Shown in pieces: positions 54,898 to 64,000 of a stretch of 64,000 nucleotides of DNA. Position numbers and translations under genes: made by a program. The notes under the pieces were generated by a model. It was given only the letters and a program-made list of their open reading frames with translations. It was not told the DNA's origin and did not search any database. Source of the stretch: UBA7330 sp965243485 (GTDB lineage Bacteria > Bacteroidota > Bacteroidia > Cytophagales > Cyclobacteriaceae). The first letter of the stretch is position 1; every line of letters starts with the position of its first letter. Where the stretch lies: the NCBI GenBank assembly GCA_965243485.1, contig CBDEVP010000001.1:2232001-2296000 (forward strand), in the 5' to 3' direction.

Positions 54898-56625
54898 ATG
54901 AACTTTCAAGTGAAATCTAAGATCTTACATACCCTGACATTTAGCATGGTCCTTTTCCTGACGGGATCAATTTTAAAGAGTTGTACCCCATCAGATCCGA
55001 ATCAGGCAGACATCATCATCTATGGTGGGACCTCTGCTGGTGTAGCAGCCGCTATTCAATCCAGCAGGATGGGTAAATCCGTCATCCTGATCGAACCGAC
55101 TTCACGTCTGGGTGGACTGACCACCGGCGGTCTTGGCCAGACCGATATCGGAAACAAACAGGCGATCGGCGGGATTGCCAGGGAATTTTATCAGAACATC
55201 AAAAAATACTATGACGATCCCGCAAACTGGGATTGGCAAAAAAGAGAAGAGTACATCGATGGAGGCCAGACAAGGACCGAAAAGGGAGAAGAGGCCATGT
55301 GGACTTTCGAACCCTCAGCTGCTTTGAAGGTATACGATCAGATGATTGAGAAAGAGAACATTTCCATTCGCTACAATCAGCGACTAAACAGAGAGAGTGG
55401 TGTGGTGAAGGAAGGAACGGATATTGTATCCATCACCATGGAATCAGGGGAAACCTACACTGGAAAGGTTTTTATTGATGCTACTTACGAGGGTGATCTT
55501 TTGGCTGCCGCAGATGTCACTTATACAATTGGCAGAGAAGCAAACAGCCAGTATGACGAAACTTTAAACGGCGTCCAGCCCTCAGATACATCCAGAACGA
55601 TGACAGGGTTGCCTTCCAGGAATGCATTCAATCATAATTTTCTACCTGGTGTAGATCCTTATGTGGTTGCCGGAGATCCATCAAGTGGTTTATTACCATA
55701 TATCAACCCTGAGCCGCTTGCTCCTGAAGGTACCGGTGATGATAAGATACAGGCCTATTGTTTCAGAATGTGTCTCACCGATCATCCGGATAATCGAATC
55801 CCTTTTGAAAAGCCTGAAGGATATGATGAATTGAACTATGAACTGCTGTTCAGGAACTACGAAGCCAGAACGGGACCGATCAGGGACATGTATAGTTATG
55901 GGAATTCCCTGTTGCCGTGGATCAATTCATCTATGCCAAACAGAAAGACGGATACAAATAACAAGTTTGGCTTTTCCACTGATTTCATTGGTCAGAATTA
56001 TGACTATCCGGAAGCTTCCTATGCAGAACGCGAAAGAATGGAGGAGGAGCACAGGAACTATCAAAAAGGGTTGATGTGGAGTCTGGCTAACCATCCCCGT
56101 ATTCCTGAAGAAGTGAGGAATGAAGCTTCACGATGGGGGACCTGTAAGGATGAGTTTGAACGTGCAGATGGATGGCAGAAGCAACTTTACGTGCGGGAAG
56201 CACGCCGCATGATTGGGGAATATGTGATGACACAATACAATTGCGAAGGGCTTGAGGTGGTCGAAGATCCGATTGGTTTAGCGGCGTATGGCATGGATTC
56301 TCACAATGTGCAGAGATACGTGACTGATGAAGGGTTTGTAAGAAATGAGGGAAATGTGGAAGCCAAAGTAAAATCTCCTTATCCGATCAGCTACCGGTCG
56401 CTCACTCCCAAAGCAGATGAGTGTACCAATCTATTGGTGCCGGTATGTTTGAGTGCGACGCACATCGCCTTTGGATCGATCCGGATGGAGCCTGTCTTTA
56501 TGGTGCTAGGACAATCAGCCGCTACAGCTGCCTCCCTAGCAATTGACGGGAATACAAATGTTCAGGAGATCGCCTATGCTTCTTTACAGGACCAATTGCT
56601 GAAGGATAAACAAAGACTGGAGTAA
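54898..56625 (+). CDS. FAD-dependent oxidoreductase (PF12831), lipoprotein
   Basis: The 575-residue lipoprotein (GSILKSCTPSDPNQA, Cys near residue 29) has the FAD-binding start ADIIIYGGTSAGVAAAIQSS, followed by LIEPTSRLGGLTTGGLGQTD. Later marks include FIDATYEGDLLAAA, VREARRMIGEYVMTQ and SATHIAFGSIRMEPVFM. It is one of three close paralogues in this cluster. The family is established as FAD oxidoreductases, sometimes mislabelled xanthan lyase; its substrate is unknown. Outer-membrane or periplasmic location and the sulfatase neighbours suggest modification of a sugar side group. Confidence 0.87.
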   Translation: MNFQVKSKILHTLTFSMVLFLTGSILKSCTPSDPNQADIIIYGGTSAGVAAAIQSSRMGKSVILIEPTSRLGGLTTGGLGQTDIGNKQAIGGIAREFYQNIKKYYDDPANWDWQKREEYIDGGQTRTEKGEEAMWTFEPSAALKVYDQMIEKENISIRYNQRLNRESGVVKEGTDIVSITMESGETYTGKVFIDATYEGDLLAAADVTYTIGREANSQYDETLNGVQPSDTSRTMTGLPSRNAFNHNFLPGVDPYVVAGDPSSGLLPYINPEPLAPEGTGDDKIQAYCFRMCLTDHPDNRIPFEKPEGYDELNYELLFRNYEARTGPIRDMYSYGNSLLPWINSSMPNRKTDTNNKFGFSTDFIGQNYDYPEASYAERERMEEEHRNYQKGLMWSLANHPRIPEEVRNEASRWGTCKDEFERADGWQKQLYVREARRMIGEYVMTQYNCEGLEVVEDPIGLAAYGMDSHNVQRYVTDEGFVRNEGNVEAKVKSPYPISYRSLTPKADECTNLLVPVCLSATHIAFGSIRMEPVFMVLGQSAATAASLAIDGNTNVQEIAYASLQDQLLKDKQRLE

Positions 56626-56654
56626 GAAAAAGATCATTTTTTTAAGCGCTGACC

Positions 56655-58313
56655 ATGAGCATGATAAAATTCATACTCCCATTTTTAATATTTACGCTTT
56701 TTTCCTGTGGAGTAGAGCAAAAGGCGGATGATCAGGTTGATGTGATTGTCTACGGAGGTACTTCTGCAGCTGTCACCGCAGCGGTCCAGGCCAAAAAAAT
56801 GGGGAAGTCCGTGATCCTGGTTTGCCCGGATACGCACCTGGGAGGACTTACTTCCGGAGGATTGGGGTACACCGATACCGGAAATAAAGCGGTGATCCGA
56901 GGGCTGTCAAGGGAATTCTACCACCGGGTCTATCAGTATTATCAAAAACCAGAGACCTGGAAATGGCAGAAAAGAGAAGAATACGGAAACAAAGGTCAGG
57001 GCACGCCGGCGATAGACGGAGCGAATAAAACGCAGTGGATCTTTGAGCCGCATATTGCCGAACAGGTCTTTGAGGATTTTATCAATGATCATGAAATTCC
57101 GGTATATCGGGATGAATGGCTGGACAGGGAAAATGGTGTTGAAAAAGTGAACGGTGAGATCGTGTCTATTACCATGCTTTCCGGCAATACCTACCGCGGA
57201 AAGGTTTTCATCGACGCTACTTATGAAGGAGACCTGATGGCTGCTGCGGGGGTAAGCTATCATGTAGGCAGGGAAGCCCTGGATGTCTATGGTGAGAATT
57301 GGAATGGTGTGCAGACAGGGGTTCTGCATCATAAGCACTTTTTTAGAGATAAGATCTCCCCATACTGGATCCCCGGAGACAGTACCAGTGGTGTCCTGCC
57401 CAGAATATCCACCGAGCACCCGGGAGAATATGGTTCAGGGGATGAAAAGATCCAGGCCTATTGCTACCGGTTATGTATGTCTAATCATCCGGATAACAGG
57501 GTATCCTGGCCAAGACCTGCCAATTATGATTCAACTCAATATGAATTACTTCTCAGGGTGTTCAACGGGGATAGTTTTGAAATGCATTATGACTTTTTTG
57601 GTAAGTTCGACACCATTCCCAACAGGAAAACGGACACCAACAACAGGGGACCCTTCAGCAGCGATAACATCGGTATGAACTACGATTATCCGGAGGCCTC
57701 CTATGAAAGGCGTAAGGAGATCCTTGAAGAGCATACCACTTATCAGCAGGGTCTGTACTGGTTTGTCGCCAATGACCCGAGGGTTAGAAAAGACGTACAG
57801 AACGAAATGCGAAAGTGGGGGCTGGCAAAAGACGAATTTGTTGATAATAACAACTGGCCTCATCAGATCTATGTGAGGGAGGCCAGAAGGATGATCGGGG
57901 ATTTTGTGCTGACAGAACACGAGTTGCTGGGAAAACGACCGGTTACGGAATCCATCGGCATGGGGTCCTATACCATTGATTCACACAATATACAGCGTTA
58001 CATTACCCCGGAAGGGTACGTTCAGAACGAAGGAGATATTGGAGTGCCTGTCAATCCGTACAAAATCCCGCTCGGCTGCATCCTGCCAAAGAAGGGGGAA
58101 TGTTCCAACCTGGTAGTGGCAGCGGCCGTTTCGAGTTCACACATTGCTTTCGGGTCGATCCGTATGGAGCCGGTCTTCATGATCCTCGGACAGTCGGTGG
58201 GTGCCCTGGCAGGTCTGGCCATTGAAAGAGATAAAGGCGTACACGACATTGATTATCCCACTCTATCTGCCAGGTTACTTGAGGATAAACAGGTACTTTC
58301 CTATGAGAATTAG
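56655..58313 (+). CDS. FAD-dependent oxidoreductase (PF12831), lipoprotein, paralogue 2
   Basis: The 552-residue protein (lipobox FTLFSCGVEQ) repeats the layout of the gene at 54898: DVIVYGGTSAAVTAAVQAKK, then DTHLGGLTSGGLGYTDTGNK, FIDATYEGDLMAAAGVSYH and VREARRMIGDFVLTE. It is closer to the partial gene at 63076 than to 54898, sharing TPAIDGANxTxWIFEPHIAE and LDRENGV. An in-frame second ATG lies 6 bp downstream. Its last 11 bp overlap the next sulfatase's start, so the two are translationally coupled. Confidence 0.87.
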   Translation: MSMIKFILPFLIFTLFSCGVEQKADDQVDVIVYGGTSAAVTAAVQAKKMGKSVILVCPDTHLGGLTSGGLGYTDTGNKAVIRGLSREFYHRVYQYYQKPETWKWQKREEYGNKGQGTPAIDGANKTQWIFEPHIAEQVFEDFINDHEIPVYRDEWLDRENGVEKVNGEIVSITMLSGNTYRGKVFIDATYEGDLMAAAGVSYHVGREALDVYGENWNGVQTGVLHHKHFFRDKISPYWIPGDSTSGVLPRISTEHPGEYGSGDEKIQAYCYRLCMSNHPDNRVSWPRPANYDSTQYELLLRVFNGDSFEMHYDFFGKFDTIPNRKTDTNNRGPFSSDNIGMNYDYPEASYERRKEILEEHTTYQQGLYWFVANDPRVRKDVQNEMRKWGLAKDEFVDNNNWPHQIYVREARRMIGDFVLTEHELLGKRPVTESIGMGSYTIDSHNIQRYITPEGYVQNEGDIGVPVNPYKIPLGCILPKKGECSNLVVAAAVSSSHIAFGSIRMEPVFMILGQSVGALAGLAIERDKGVHDIDYPTLSARLLEDKQVLSYEN

Positions 58314-59904
58314 GATTCTTTTCGGACTTATTGTTCTCTACATCTTTGGTTGTCAGGAACCAAAAAAGCAATCAGCACCAAATGTCCTGATCATCCTTGC
58401 GGATGACATGGGGTATTCGGACATCGGAGCTTATGGTTCAGAAATAAGTACCCCCAACCTCGATCAGTTGGCTTCCGGAGGAGCTTTGTTCACACAGTTT
58501 TACAATACCGCCAGGTGCTGCCCTTCAAGAGCTTCCCTGCTGACAGGACTGTACTCACATCAGGCCGGTATTGGTGCCATGGTAGCTGATCAGGAATTTC
58601 CGGCGTATCGTGGCTTTCTTAATGAAAAATGCATAACACTGGCCGAAGCTCTCAAGGAATCGGACTACATAAGCTATGCAGTAGGCAAGTGGCATGTGGG
58701 AACAGAAAAAGAGCATTGGCCTGCAAAACGTGGTTTTGATCGGTTTTATGGGAGCTCAACAGCCATGGGACACTATTTTGGATTGATGGAAGGAAGGGAT
58801 CTGATCATCGATGATCAGGAAGTGGTACCGGAGGGAGAGTATCGTCAGCTTACCAGTTTCAGCTACATCGATATGGAAGGTGAAAATGGAAAGGAATGGT
58901 ATTCCACAGATGTGTATTCTGATTATGCTATCCGATACATAGAGGACCATACGCAGGAATCAAAAGACCAACCTTTCTTATTGTACCTGGCCTACACGGC
59001 CCCACACTGGCCTTTGCATGCTTTTCCGGAAGATATTCAAAAGTATGAAAACACCTACAAGGTCGGCTGGGACGTGATCAGAGCTAACCGCCTGGACCGG
59101 TTGAAGGAAAGAGGGATACTGGACCAGGATGTTGACCTTTCTCCCAGAGAAGAGATCCAACCTTGGCACAGCGTGGCCAATCAGGACTCCGTGGCCAGGT
59201 CGATGGCGGTTTATGCGGCCATGATTGATAGGATGGACCAGGGCATTGGCAGGATCATCAATACATTAAAAAGTAAAAACCAGTTTGAAAATACCATCAT
59301 CGTTTTTCTTTCGGATAATGGTGGTTGTCCCTGGGGACCAGTAAACAGTGAGCCCGGCTCTTTGGTGGGTGAGCCCGAGTCCTATGAAAAGCTCCCGTTA
59401 GGCTGGGCCAATGCCAACAATACGCCATTCAGACTTTATAAACAATACACACATGAAGGTGGCATTTCATCACCACTTATTATTTCATACCCCAAAAAAA
59501 TAGTCTCACCAAAATTGATTGGGGAGTCCACACACATTATTGATCTTTTTCCCACCATCCTTGAATGGACCGGAGCAGATTATCCGGAGACTTTCAATAC
59601 CCAGCCACTGATCCCACTGGAAGGGAAGAGTTTGGTGTCTCTGATCGCGGATAAGGATTTCAAGAGAGATGAGCCCTTATTTTGGGAGCACCTGGGTCAC
59701 AAGGCCATCCTCGATGGTGAATGGAAACTGGTAATGGGCGATGGAGACTGGGAGCTTTACAATATCAGCGAAGACCGGGCAGAACAAAATGATCTGAAGC
59801 AGCAATTGCCGGAAAAAGCTACTCAATTAGAGGCGACATGGCTGGAGTGGGCAAGGAAAAATGGTGTCATGGAAAGACGGGGCAGGGAGTTGGTGCCACT
59901 GTAA
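58303..59904 (+). CDS. Sulfatase (S1 type), lipoprotein
   Basis: The start at 58303 (MRIRILFGLIVLYIFGCQEP) gives a lipoprotein signal with Cys near 17. An upstream in-frame ATG at 58201 would overlap the FAD gene by 113 bp and hide the signal. The 533-residue protein has NVLIILADDMGYSDIG, the formylglycine site C72 in CCPSRAS, GKWHVG, FLSDNGG and LYKQYTHEGGISSPL. The fold and motifs are those of arylsulfatases. It overlaps the FAD oxidoreductase gene by 11 bp and precedes another sulfatase by 55 bp. Confidence 0.93.
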   Translation: MRIRILFGLIVLYIFGCQEPKKQSAPNVLIILADDMGYSDIGAYGSEISTPNLDQLASGGALFTQFYNTARCCPSRASLLTGLYSHQAGIGAMVADQEFPAYRGFLNEKCITLAEALKESDYISYAVGKWHVGTEKEHWPAKRGFDRFYGSSTAMGHYFGLMEGRDLIIDDQEVVPEGEYRQLTSFSYIDMEGENGKEWYSTDVYSDYAIRYIEDHTQESKDQPFLLYLAYTAPHWPLHAFPEDIQKYENTYKVGWDVIRANRLDRLKERGILDQDVDLSPREEIQPWHSVANQDSVARSMAVYAAMIDRMDQGIGRIINTLKSKNQFENTIIVFLSDNGGCPWGPVNSEPGSLVGEPESYEKLPLGWANANNTPFRLYKQYTHEGGISSPLIISYPKKIVSPKLIGESTHIIDLFPTILEWTGADYPETFNTQPLIPLEGKSLVSLIADKDFKRDEPLFWEHLGHKAILDGEWKLVMGDGDWELYNISEDRAEQNDLKQQLPEKATQLEATWLEWARKNGVMERRGRELVPL

Positions 59905-59959
59905 GATAATCTTGGAATTAGAGATGACAGACTTTACATAGAAACATTAACTTCAAGGT

Positions 59960-61327
59960 ATGAAATTAGGAATGGGTCTTACTTTGGTCATCATATTGCT
60001 TTCGTTTTATTCCTGTGAGCAAAACGCGGCAGATCATCAACCTCCCCCAACCCCAAACATCATCTTCATCATGGTAGATGACATGGGCTACGGTGATCTG
60101 GGCGTTTTCGGTCAGGAGGTGATCAAAACTCGCAACATTGATCAGTTTGCAAAGGAAGGGACCATTTTTACACAGGTCTATGCTGGGTCTCCTGTTTGTG
60201 CGCCTTCCCGAAGTACCCTGATGACCGGAATGCATACCGGGCATACCACCGTAAGAGGCAATAAATCACAGATTCCGCTGGACCTTCCTAATCCGGAGAG
60301 GGTCCCCTTAAATGCTGAAGATGTAACGGTCGCTGAAGTGCTGAAGTCAAAAGGATATGTGACCGGGATGACAGGAAAATGGGGCCTCGGAGAACCGGGT
60401 ACTACAGGTGAGCCCAACGAACAGGGCTTCGATGAATGGCTGGGATATCTCAACCAGGCCAGGGCACATGATCATTTTCCGGACTATTTATGGCGTAATA
60501 AAGACACACTCTTTCTCGATGGAAATGATCCGGTGCGTCACCAGTCGAATGTCACTTTCAGCCATGATCTCTTCACACAGTTTGCACTCGATTTCGTTGA
60601 AGCACATCAGGACACTAGTTTCTTTCTTTATGTACCTTACACCTTACCACATGGAGGATTTCTGATTCCTGAAAAGGACCTGGAACCTTTTAAGGATAAA
60701 AACTGGGAATATAATGAGAAAGCTTATGCGGCTATGATCACCCGGATCGACAAAGACTTTGGGATCCTGATGGATAAACTGAATGAATATGGCATTGATC
60801 ATAACACCCTTGTCTTCTTTTGCTCTGACAATGGTGCTGCCAACAGGTATGAGGGACGATTTGACAGCTCCGGAAAACTAAGAGGCAGAAAACGTGACAT
60901 GTATGATGGCGGTATCCGCACACCGATGATCGTGAGGTGGCCCGGGGAGGTTCCTGCTGGCAGAACGAGTGATTTCCCATGGTACTTTCCGGATGTGATG
61001 CCCACCCTGGCTGATCTGGTTGGTGCAGAGACACCAAAAGATATTGACGGGATCAGTGTGCTCCCTGAGGTTTTAGGAGAGGATATGCCCGTATCCGACC
61101 GGTTTATGTATTGGGAGTTTCATGAGGGAGGGTTTTACCAGGCGGTTCGCTGGAAAAACTGGAAAGTAGTTCGTGAAGGAATTGACGGTAAGCTGGAACT
61201 CTACAATCTAGATAAGGACGAAGCAGAAACTACCGATGTGGCTGATCAGTATCCCAAAATGATTGAAAAATTTGATACCTATCTTTTCACCGCCCGTACC
61301 GAATCCCCATACTGGAAAGCCAAATAA
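59960..61327 (+). CDS. Sulfatase (S1 type), lipoprotein
   Basis: The 455-residue protein has an N-terminal signal with LLSFYSCEQNA (Cys near 20). Marks include PNIIFIMVDDMGYGDLGVFG, the C80 site in CAPSRST, GKWGLG, CSDNGAAN and RGRKRDMYDGGIRTPM. It most resembles the sulfatase at 4751 in its motifs (GYGDLG, xAPSR or xTPSR and the GKWxLGEPGTTG-like loop), so the two may share specificity. It lies between two other sulfatase genes in a tight run. Confidence 0.93.
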   Translation: MKLGMGLTLVIILLSFYSCEQNAADHQPPPTPNIIFIMVDDMGYGDLGVFGQEVIKTRNIDQFAKEGTIFTQVYAGSPVCAPSRSTLMTGMHTGHTTVRGNKSQIPLDLPNPERVPLNAEDVTVAEVLKSKGYVTGMTGKWGLGEPGTTGEPNEQGFDEWLGYLNQARAHDHFPDYLWRNKDTLFLDGNDPVRHQSNVTFSHDLFTQFALDFVEAHQDTSFFLYVPYTLPHGGFLIPEKDLEPFKDKNWEYNEKAYAAMITRIDKDFGILMDKLNEYGIDHNTLVFFCSDNGAANRYEGRFDSSGKLRGRKRDMYDGGIRTPMIVRWPGEVPAGRTSDFPWYFPDVMPTLADLVGAETPKDIDGISVLPEVLGEDMPVSDRFMYWEFHEGGFYQAVRWKNWKVVREGIDGKLELYNLDKDEAETTDVADQYPKMIEKFDTYLFTARTESPYWKAK

Positions 61328-61331
61328 ACTT

Positions 61332-62828
61332 ATGAAGATCAAATATTCTTATCGACTGATGTGCCTCATATGGATGTTCGTATGGCTGATAGGCTGTGAA
61401 CAGAAAGAGGAAGAAAAACTACCCAATATTGTCTTCCTCTTCGCTGATGACCTCGGCTATGGTGACCTGGGGTCTTACAATCCGGAATCGCTGATCCCTA
61501 CTCCTAATTTAGATCGGTTGGCCTCAGAGGGCATGAGCCTGACCAATGCCTATTGCCCGGTCTCTGTTTGCTCGCCTTCCCGATACGCCCTGATGACAGG
61601 CACCTATCCCTGGAGAAGTTGGAACAAGAGCGGTGTCTTGCAGAATTATGAAAAGTCTATGATAGAACCCGGGCAGCTCACACTACCTAAGATGCTTAAA
61701 AATGTCGGTTATGTGACCGCAGGATTCGGAAAGTGGCATCTGGGTGCCCAGTTCCCTACGTTAGATGGTGAAAAACCGGTAGGATATGATGTTCATTACC
61801 ATCCGGACAACGGCGCCAACATCGACCTTTCCAAACCGATATGGGATGGTCCGATAGATCATGGGTTTGATCACTGGGTGGGCTTCAGCTGTGCCAGTGA
61901 ATGCTGGGTGTTGACCAATAAAATGGTGACAGGAACGATAGATCATGATTTCTATACCACAGATAAGGCTCCCAATCAGGAGCATATTCAGCATTTTGGG
62001 TTGGATGAATATCTGCCCTATGTCACTGAAGAAACTTTAGCTTTTCTCAAGAACCACAAAGAGGATAAGCCCTTCTTCTTATACTATTCTCCTTATGTGC
62101 CGCATCTTCCTATTGCTCCGGGAGAAGATTTTAAGGGAAAGACCGATGCAGGAGCCTACGGGGATTATGTTCATGAGCTTGATTACCGGGTAGGAGAGAT
62201 CCTGAACTTCATGGAAGAAAATGATCTGATGGACAATACTATCATCATGTTTGCCAGCGATAACGGATCGACCTTTAGAATAACCAGCCGGTTTATTGAC
62301 ACCTCAGGCGCCACCAACAACCCTGCAGCCAACAATGCAGGTCTGGATATTGATGCATTGCTGGAATCGGATAGCATTCCTGTCCACCAGCCCAATGGAA
62401 AATTGAGAGGGCTTAAGAGTTCAGTCTGGGAAGGTGGTGTGAGAACACCCTTCATAGCGAGCTGGCCTGGAAAAATTTCAAAAGGACAAAAAAGCGACGC
62501 CTTGTTTGCCTTAAACGATGTATTGCCAACACTGGCAGAGATCGTGGGATATGAACTCACAGAAGGGGATGCCAGGGATGGTTTCGATATGTCTCAGGTA
62601 CTTCTCGGAACTGGCGACGGAAGACGGGAAAGCGTGGTTGTTCAATCTGGCAACAATACCTTCGGATATCGTAAGGGAGATTTTAAGTACGTCATGTTGA
62701 ATGACACGCTGGAGAAAGGTGCACTCTATGATTTATCTGCTGATATTTCAGAGGAAAACAACCTGATTAACCAGCAACCTGATCTGGCCAGATCGCTACG
62801 AGATGAATTACTGACTTTTATTCCATAA
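61332..62828 (+). CDS. Sulfatase (S1 type), lipoprotein
   Basis: The start at 61332 (MKIKYSYRLMCLIWMFVW) is used, since an in-frame ATG at 61263 lies inside the previous gene. The signal ends LIGCEQKEEE (Cys near 20). The 498-residue product has NIVFLFADDLGYGDLG, the C80 site in CSPSRYALMTG, GKWHLGA, ASDNGST and LRGLKSSVWEGGVRTPF. It starts 5 bp after the previous sulfatase's stop. It is the last of three consecutive sulfatases, consistent with stepwise removal of sulfates at different positions. Confidence 0.93.
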   Translation: MKIKYSYRLMCLIWMFVWLIGCEQKEEEKLPNIVFLFADDLGYGDLGSYNPESLIPTPNLDRLASEGMSLTNAYCPVSVCSPSRYALMTGTYPWRSWNKSGVLQNYEKSMIEPGQLTLPKMLKNVGYVTAGFGKWHLGAQFPTLDGEKPVGYDVHYHPDNGANIDLSKPIWDGPIDHGFDHWVGFSCASECWVLTNKMVTGTIDHDFYTTDKAPNQEHIQHFGLDEYLPYVTEETLAFLKNHKEDKPFFLYYSPYVPHLPIAPGEDFKGKTDAGAYGDYVHELDYRVGEILNFMEENDLMDNTIIMFASDNGSTFRITSRFIDTSGATNNPAANNAGLDIDALLESDSIPVHQPNGKLRGLKSSVWEGGVRTPFIASWPGKISKGQKSDALFALNDVLPTLAEIVGYELTEGDARDGFDMSQVLLGTGDGRRESVVVQSGNNTFGYRKGDFKYVMLNDTLEKGALYDLSADISEENNLINQQPDLARSLRDELLTFIP

Positions 62829-62887
62829 TAATATTACTTTCTTCAAGCTAAATTTAAATCTGATAAAAGCATATGTTTTAACGAGAT

Positions 62888-63008
62888 GAGAAAAGATTTT
62901 CACTGGTCCTTCAAAGCACCCCCTGCCCCTAAAGGGGAGCGAATCCCTCCCTTTAGGGAACAAAAGGGTGAATTTCAGCTATTTCTTTCTTATGGAAAAT
63001 CTTTTCTC
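62888..63008. mobile_element. 121-bp MITE-like element with perfect 14-bp terminal inverted repeats
   Basis: GAGAAAAGATTTTC (62888-62901) and GAAAATCTTTTCTC (62995-63008) are perfect inverted repeats. Between them lies an inner palindromic region (CCCCTAAAGGGGAGC and TCCCTTTAGGGA). There is no ORF. Its size and structure fit a non-autonomous miniature element or a REP-like repeat. No convincing target-site duplication is seen. It lies in the 247-bp gap between a sulfatase and an FAD oxidoreductase gene. Confidence 0.55.
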
Positions 63009-63075
63009 GGATCCCATTACCTTAATATAAACTAATATTTAGACCAAATACCTAACTATTCAAATACCTAACTCT

Positions 63076-64000
63076 ATGAGACATAGCATATTTTTCTTTT
63101 TGATCCTGCTTGGCTTTTCATGTCAAAAGTCACAGGATCAACCCGATCCTTACACTGCAGATGTGATCGTATATGGGGGCACCTCCGGCGCGGTGACTGC
63201 TGCAGTGGAGGTAATTCGCTCCGGCAAATCTGTGATCATGGTTTCACCGGATATTCACCTTGGAGGATTGTCCTCCGGAGGTTTGGGATTTACCGATACC
63301 GGAAATAAGGAAGCCATTGGTGGACTATCCAGGGAGTTTTATCAAAGAGTGTACAATTATTACATGGCAGATAGTACCTGGAAGTGGCAGGAAAAGTCTG
63401 AATACGGCAACAAAGGTCAGGGGACTCCCGCGATCGATGGCGCTAACCGCACCATGTGGATCTTTGAGCCGCACATTGCGGAAAATGTCTTTGAGGATTT
63501 CATCCGGGAAAGCAACATACCTGTATATCGGGACGAATGGCTGGACAGAGAGAATGGTGTCGTTATGGAAGGTCAGCGGATTGTTTCGATCACTACCCTG
63601 TCAGGAAAGACTTTTAAGGGTAAAATGTTCATTGATGCCACCTACGAAGGTGACCTCATGGCCGAGGCAGGCGTGAGCTATCATGTGGGCAGAGAAAGCA
63701 AAGACACCTATGGAGAAGAGTGGAATGGAGTGCAGACCGGAGTGCTTCACCATGGACATTGGTTTAAATCGGATATCTCGCCATATGTGATTCCCGGTGA
63801 TCCATCCAGTGGATTGGTTCCAAAGGTTTCTGCCGAACCTCCGGGGGAGTATGGAGCCGGTGATGATAAGATCCAGGCCTATTGCTTTAGAACGTGTATG
63901 AGCAACCACCCGGACAACAGGGTTCCCTTCCCCAAGCCGGAGAATTACGACCCCAAAGACTATGAGTTACTTGGACGTGTCTTTGACACAGGTCGAAAAG
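63076..64000 (+). CDS. FAD-dependent oxidoreductase (PF12831), lipoprotein, paralogue 3, 3'-truncated by window
   Basis: The ATG at 63076 is followed by a lipoprotein signal (LLGFSCQKSQDQ, Cys near 17), and the frame stays open to the window end, 308 codons. It has DVIVYGGTSGAVTAAVEVIR, DIHLGGLSSGGLGFTDTGNK, TPAIDGANRTMWIFEPHIAE, FIDATYEGDLMAEAGVSYH and GVQTGVLHH. It is very close to the 56655 gene over its whole visible length, so a recent duplication is likely. Short open frames elsewhere in this stretch are shadows. Confidence 0.88.
   Translation, partial: MRHSIFFFLILLGFSCQKSQDQPDPYTADVIVYGGTSGAVTAAVEVIRSGKSVIMVSPDIHLGGLSSGGLGFTDTGNKEAIGGLSREFYQRVYNYYMADSTWKWQEKSEYGNKGQGTPAIDGANRTMWIFEPHIAENVFEDFIRESNIPVYRDEWLDRENGVVMEGQRIVSITTLSGKTFKGKMFIDATYEGDLMAEAGVSYHVGRESKDTYGEEWNGVQTGVLHHGHWFKSDISPYVIPGDPSSGLVPKVSAEPPGEYGAGDDKIQAYCFRTCMSNHPDNRVPFPKPENYDPKDYELLGRVFDTGRK

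Noticed and set aside
58201..58302. Longer N terminus for the sulfatase at 58303
   Set aside because: It would lie within the FAD oxidoreductase gene and hide the lipoprotein signal that starts at 58303.

Overview
The window reads as a chromosome segment of a Bacteroidota bacterium, probably a marine or soil Cytophagia-type polysaccharide degrader. The evidence is three SusC/SusD pairs, each with an ECF sigma factor and a FecR anti-sigma factor, many Bacteroidota-style lipoproteins, a remnant of a type IX secretion sorting domain, and one clear TTG/TAnnTTTG promoter. No tRNA, rRNA, CRISPR array, phage or transposase gene was seen. The species cannot be named from the sequence alone.

Layout. 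0-4.6 kb holds housekeeping or unassigned genes: the 3' part of a DUF885 protein, an orphan DUF433 protein, a SnoaL-like lipoprotein, an alpha/beta hydrolase and an SDR epimerase. 4.75-13.5 kb is a tight seven-gene plus-strand cluster: sulfatase, GH18 protein with a MopE tail, sulfatase, two predicted alpha/alpha-toroid enzymes (one alginate-lyase-like), a beta-propeller protein and a YhcH protein. It looks like a degradation operon for a sulfated, uronate-containing glycan. 13.5-15.8 kb has two unknown genes around a tandem duplication of a Uma2-type nuclease gene. 16.0-25.5 kb is PUL locus 1: sigma, FecR, SusC, SusD, FAD oxidoreductase and Gfo/Idh/MocA oxidoreductase. 25.5-30.0 kb holds a DUF4382 lipoprotein, a decayed secreted-protein gene, a TerB-like gene and two unknown exported proteins.

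30.1-42.2 kb is PUL locus 2. Here the sigma gene diverges from fecR, susC is interrupted by one in-frame TGA, and susD is followed by a DUF5703 protein and a GH95 enzyme. 42.3-44.9 kb packs three toxin-antitoxin pairs of different families (YafQ, Doc, VapC). 45.0-47.4 kb has an aldo/keto reductase, a four-helix-bundle (S23/IVP-like) gene and a 16-copy, about 55-bp tandem array with a higher-order 164-bp period. 47.5-64 kb is PUL locus 3: sigma, FecR, SusC, SusD, two FAD oxidoreductases, three sulfatases and a third FAD oxidoreductase running off the end.

How it works together (inference from family roles). Each FecR in the inner membrane should receive a signal from its STN-bearing SusC through the periplasm and control its sigma factor. 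SusC/SusD would import oligosaccharides released by the surface and periplasmic sulfatases, GH95, DUF5703 and lyase-like enzymes. The recurrent FAD oxidoreductases and the Gfo/Idh/MocA protein suggest redox processing of the sugars. Sulfatases, GH95 (fucosidase or galactosidase family) and uronate-type enzymes point to sulfated fucose-, L-galactose- or uronate-containing algal polysaccharides, but the exact substrate cannot be read from sequence. The least explained signals are the repeat array with a complementary leader beside the four-helix gene, the stem-loops in every fecR-susC gap, and the FAD oxidoreductase/sulfatase cluster.
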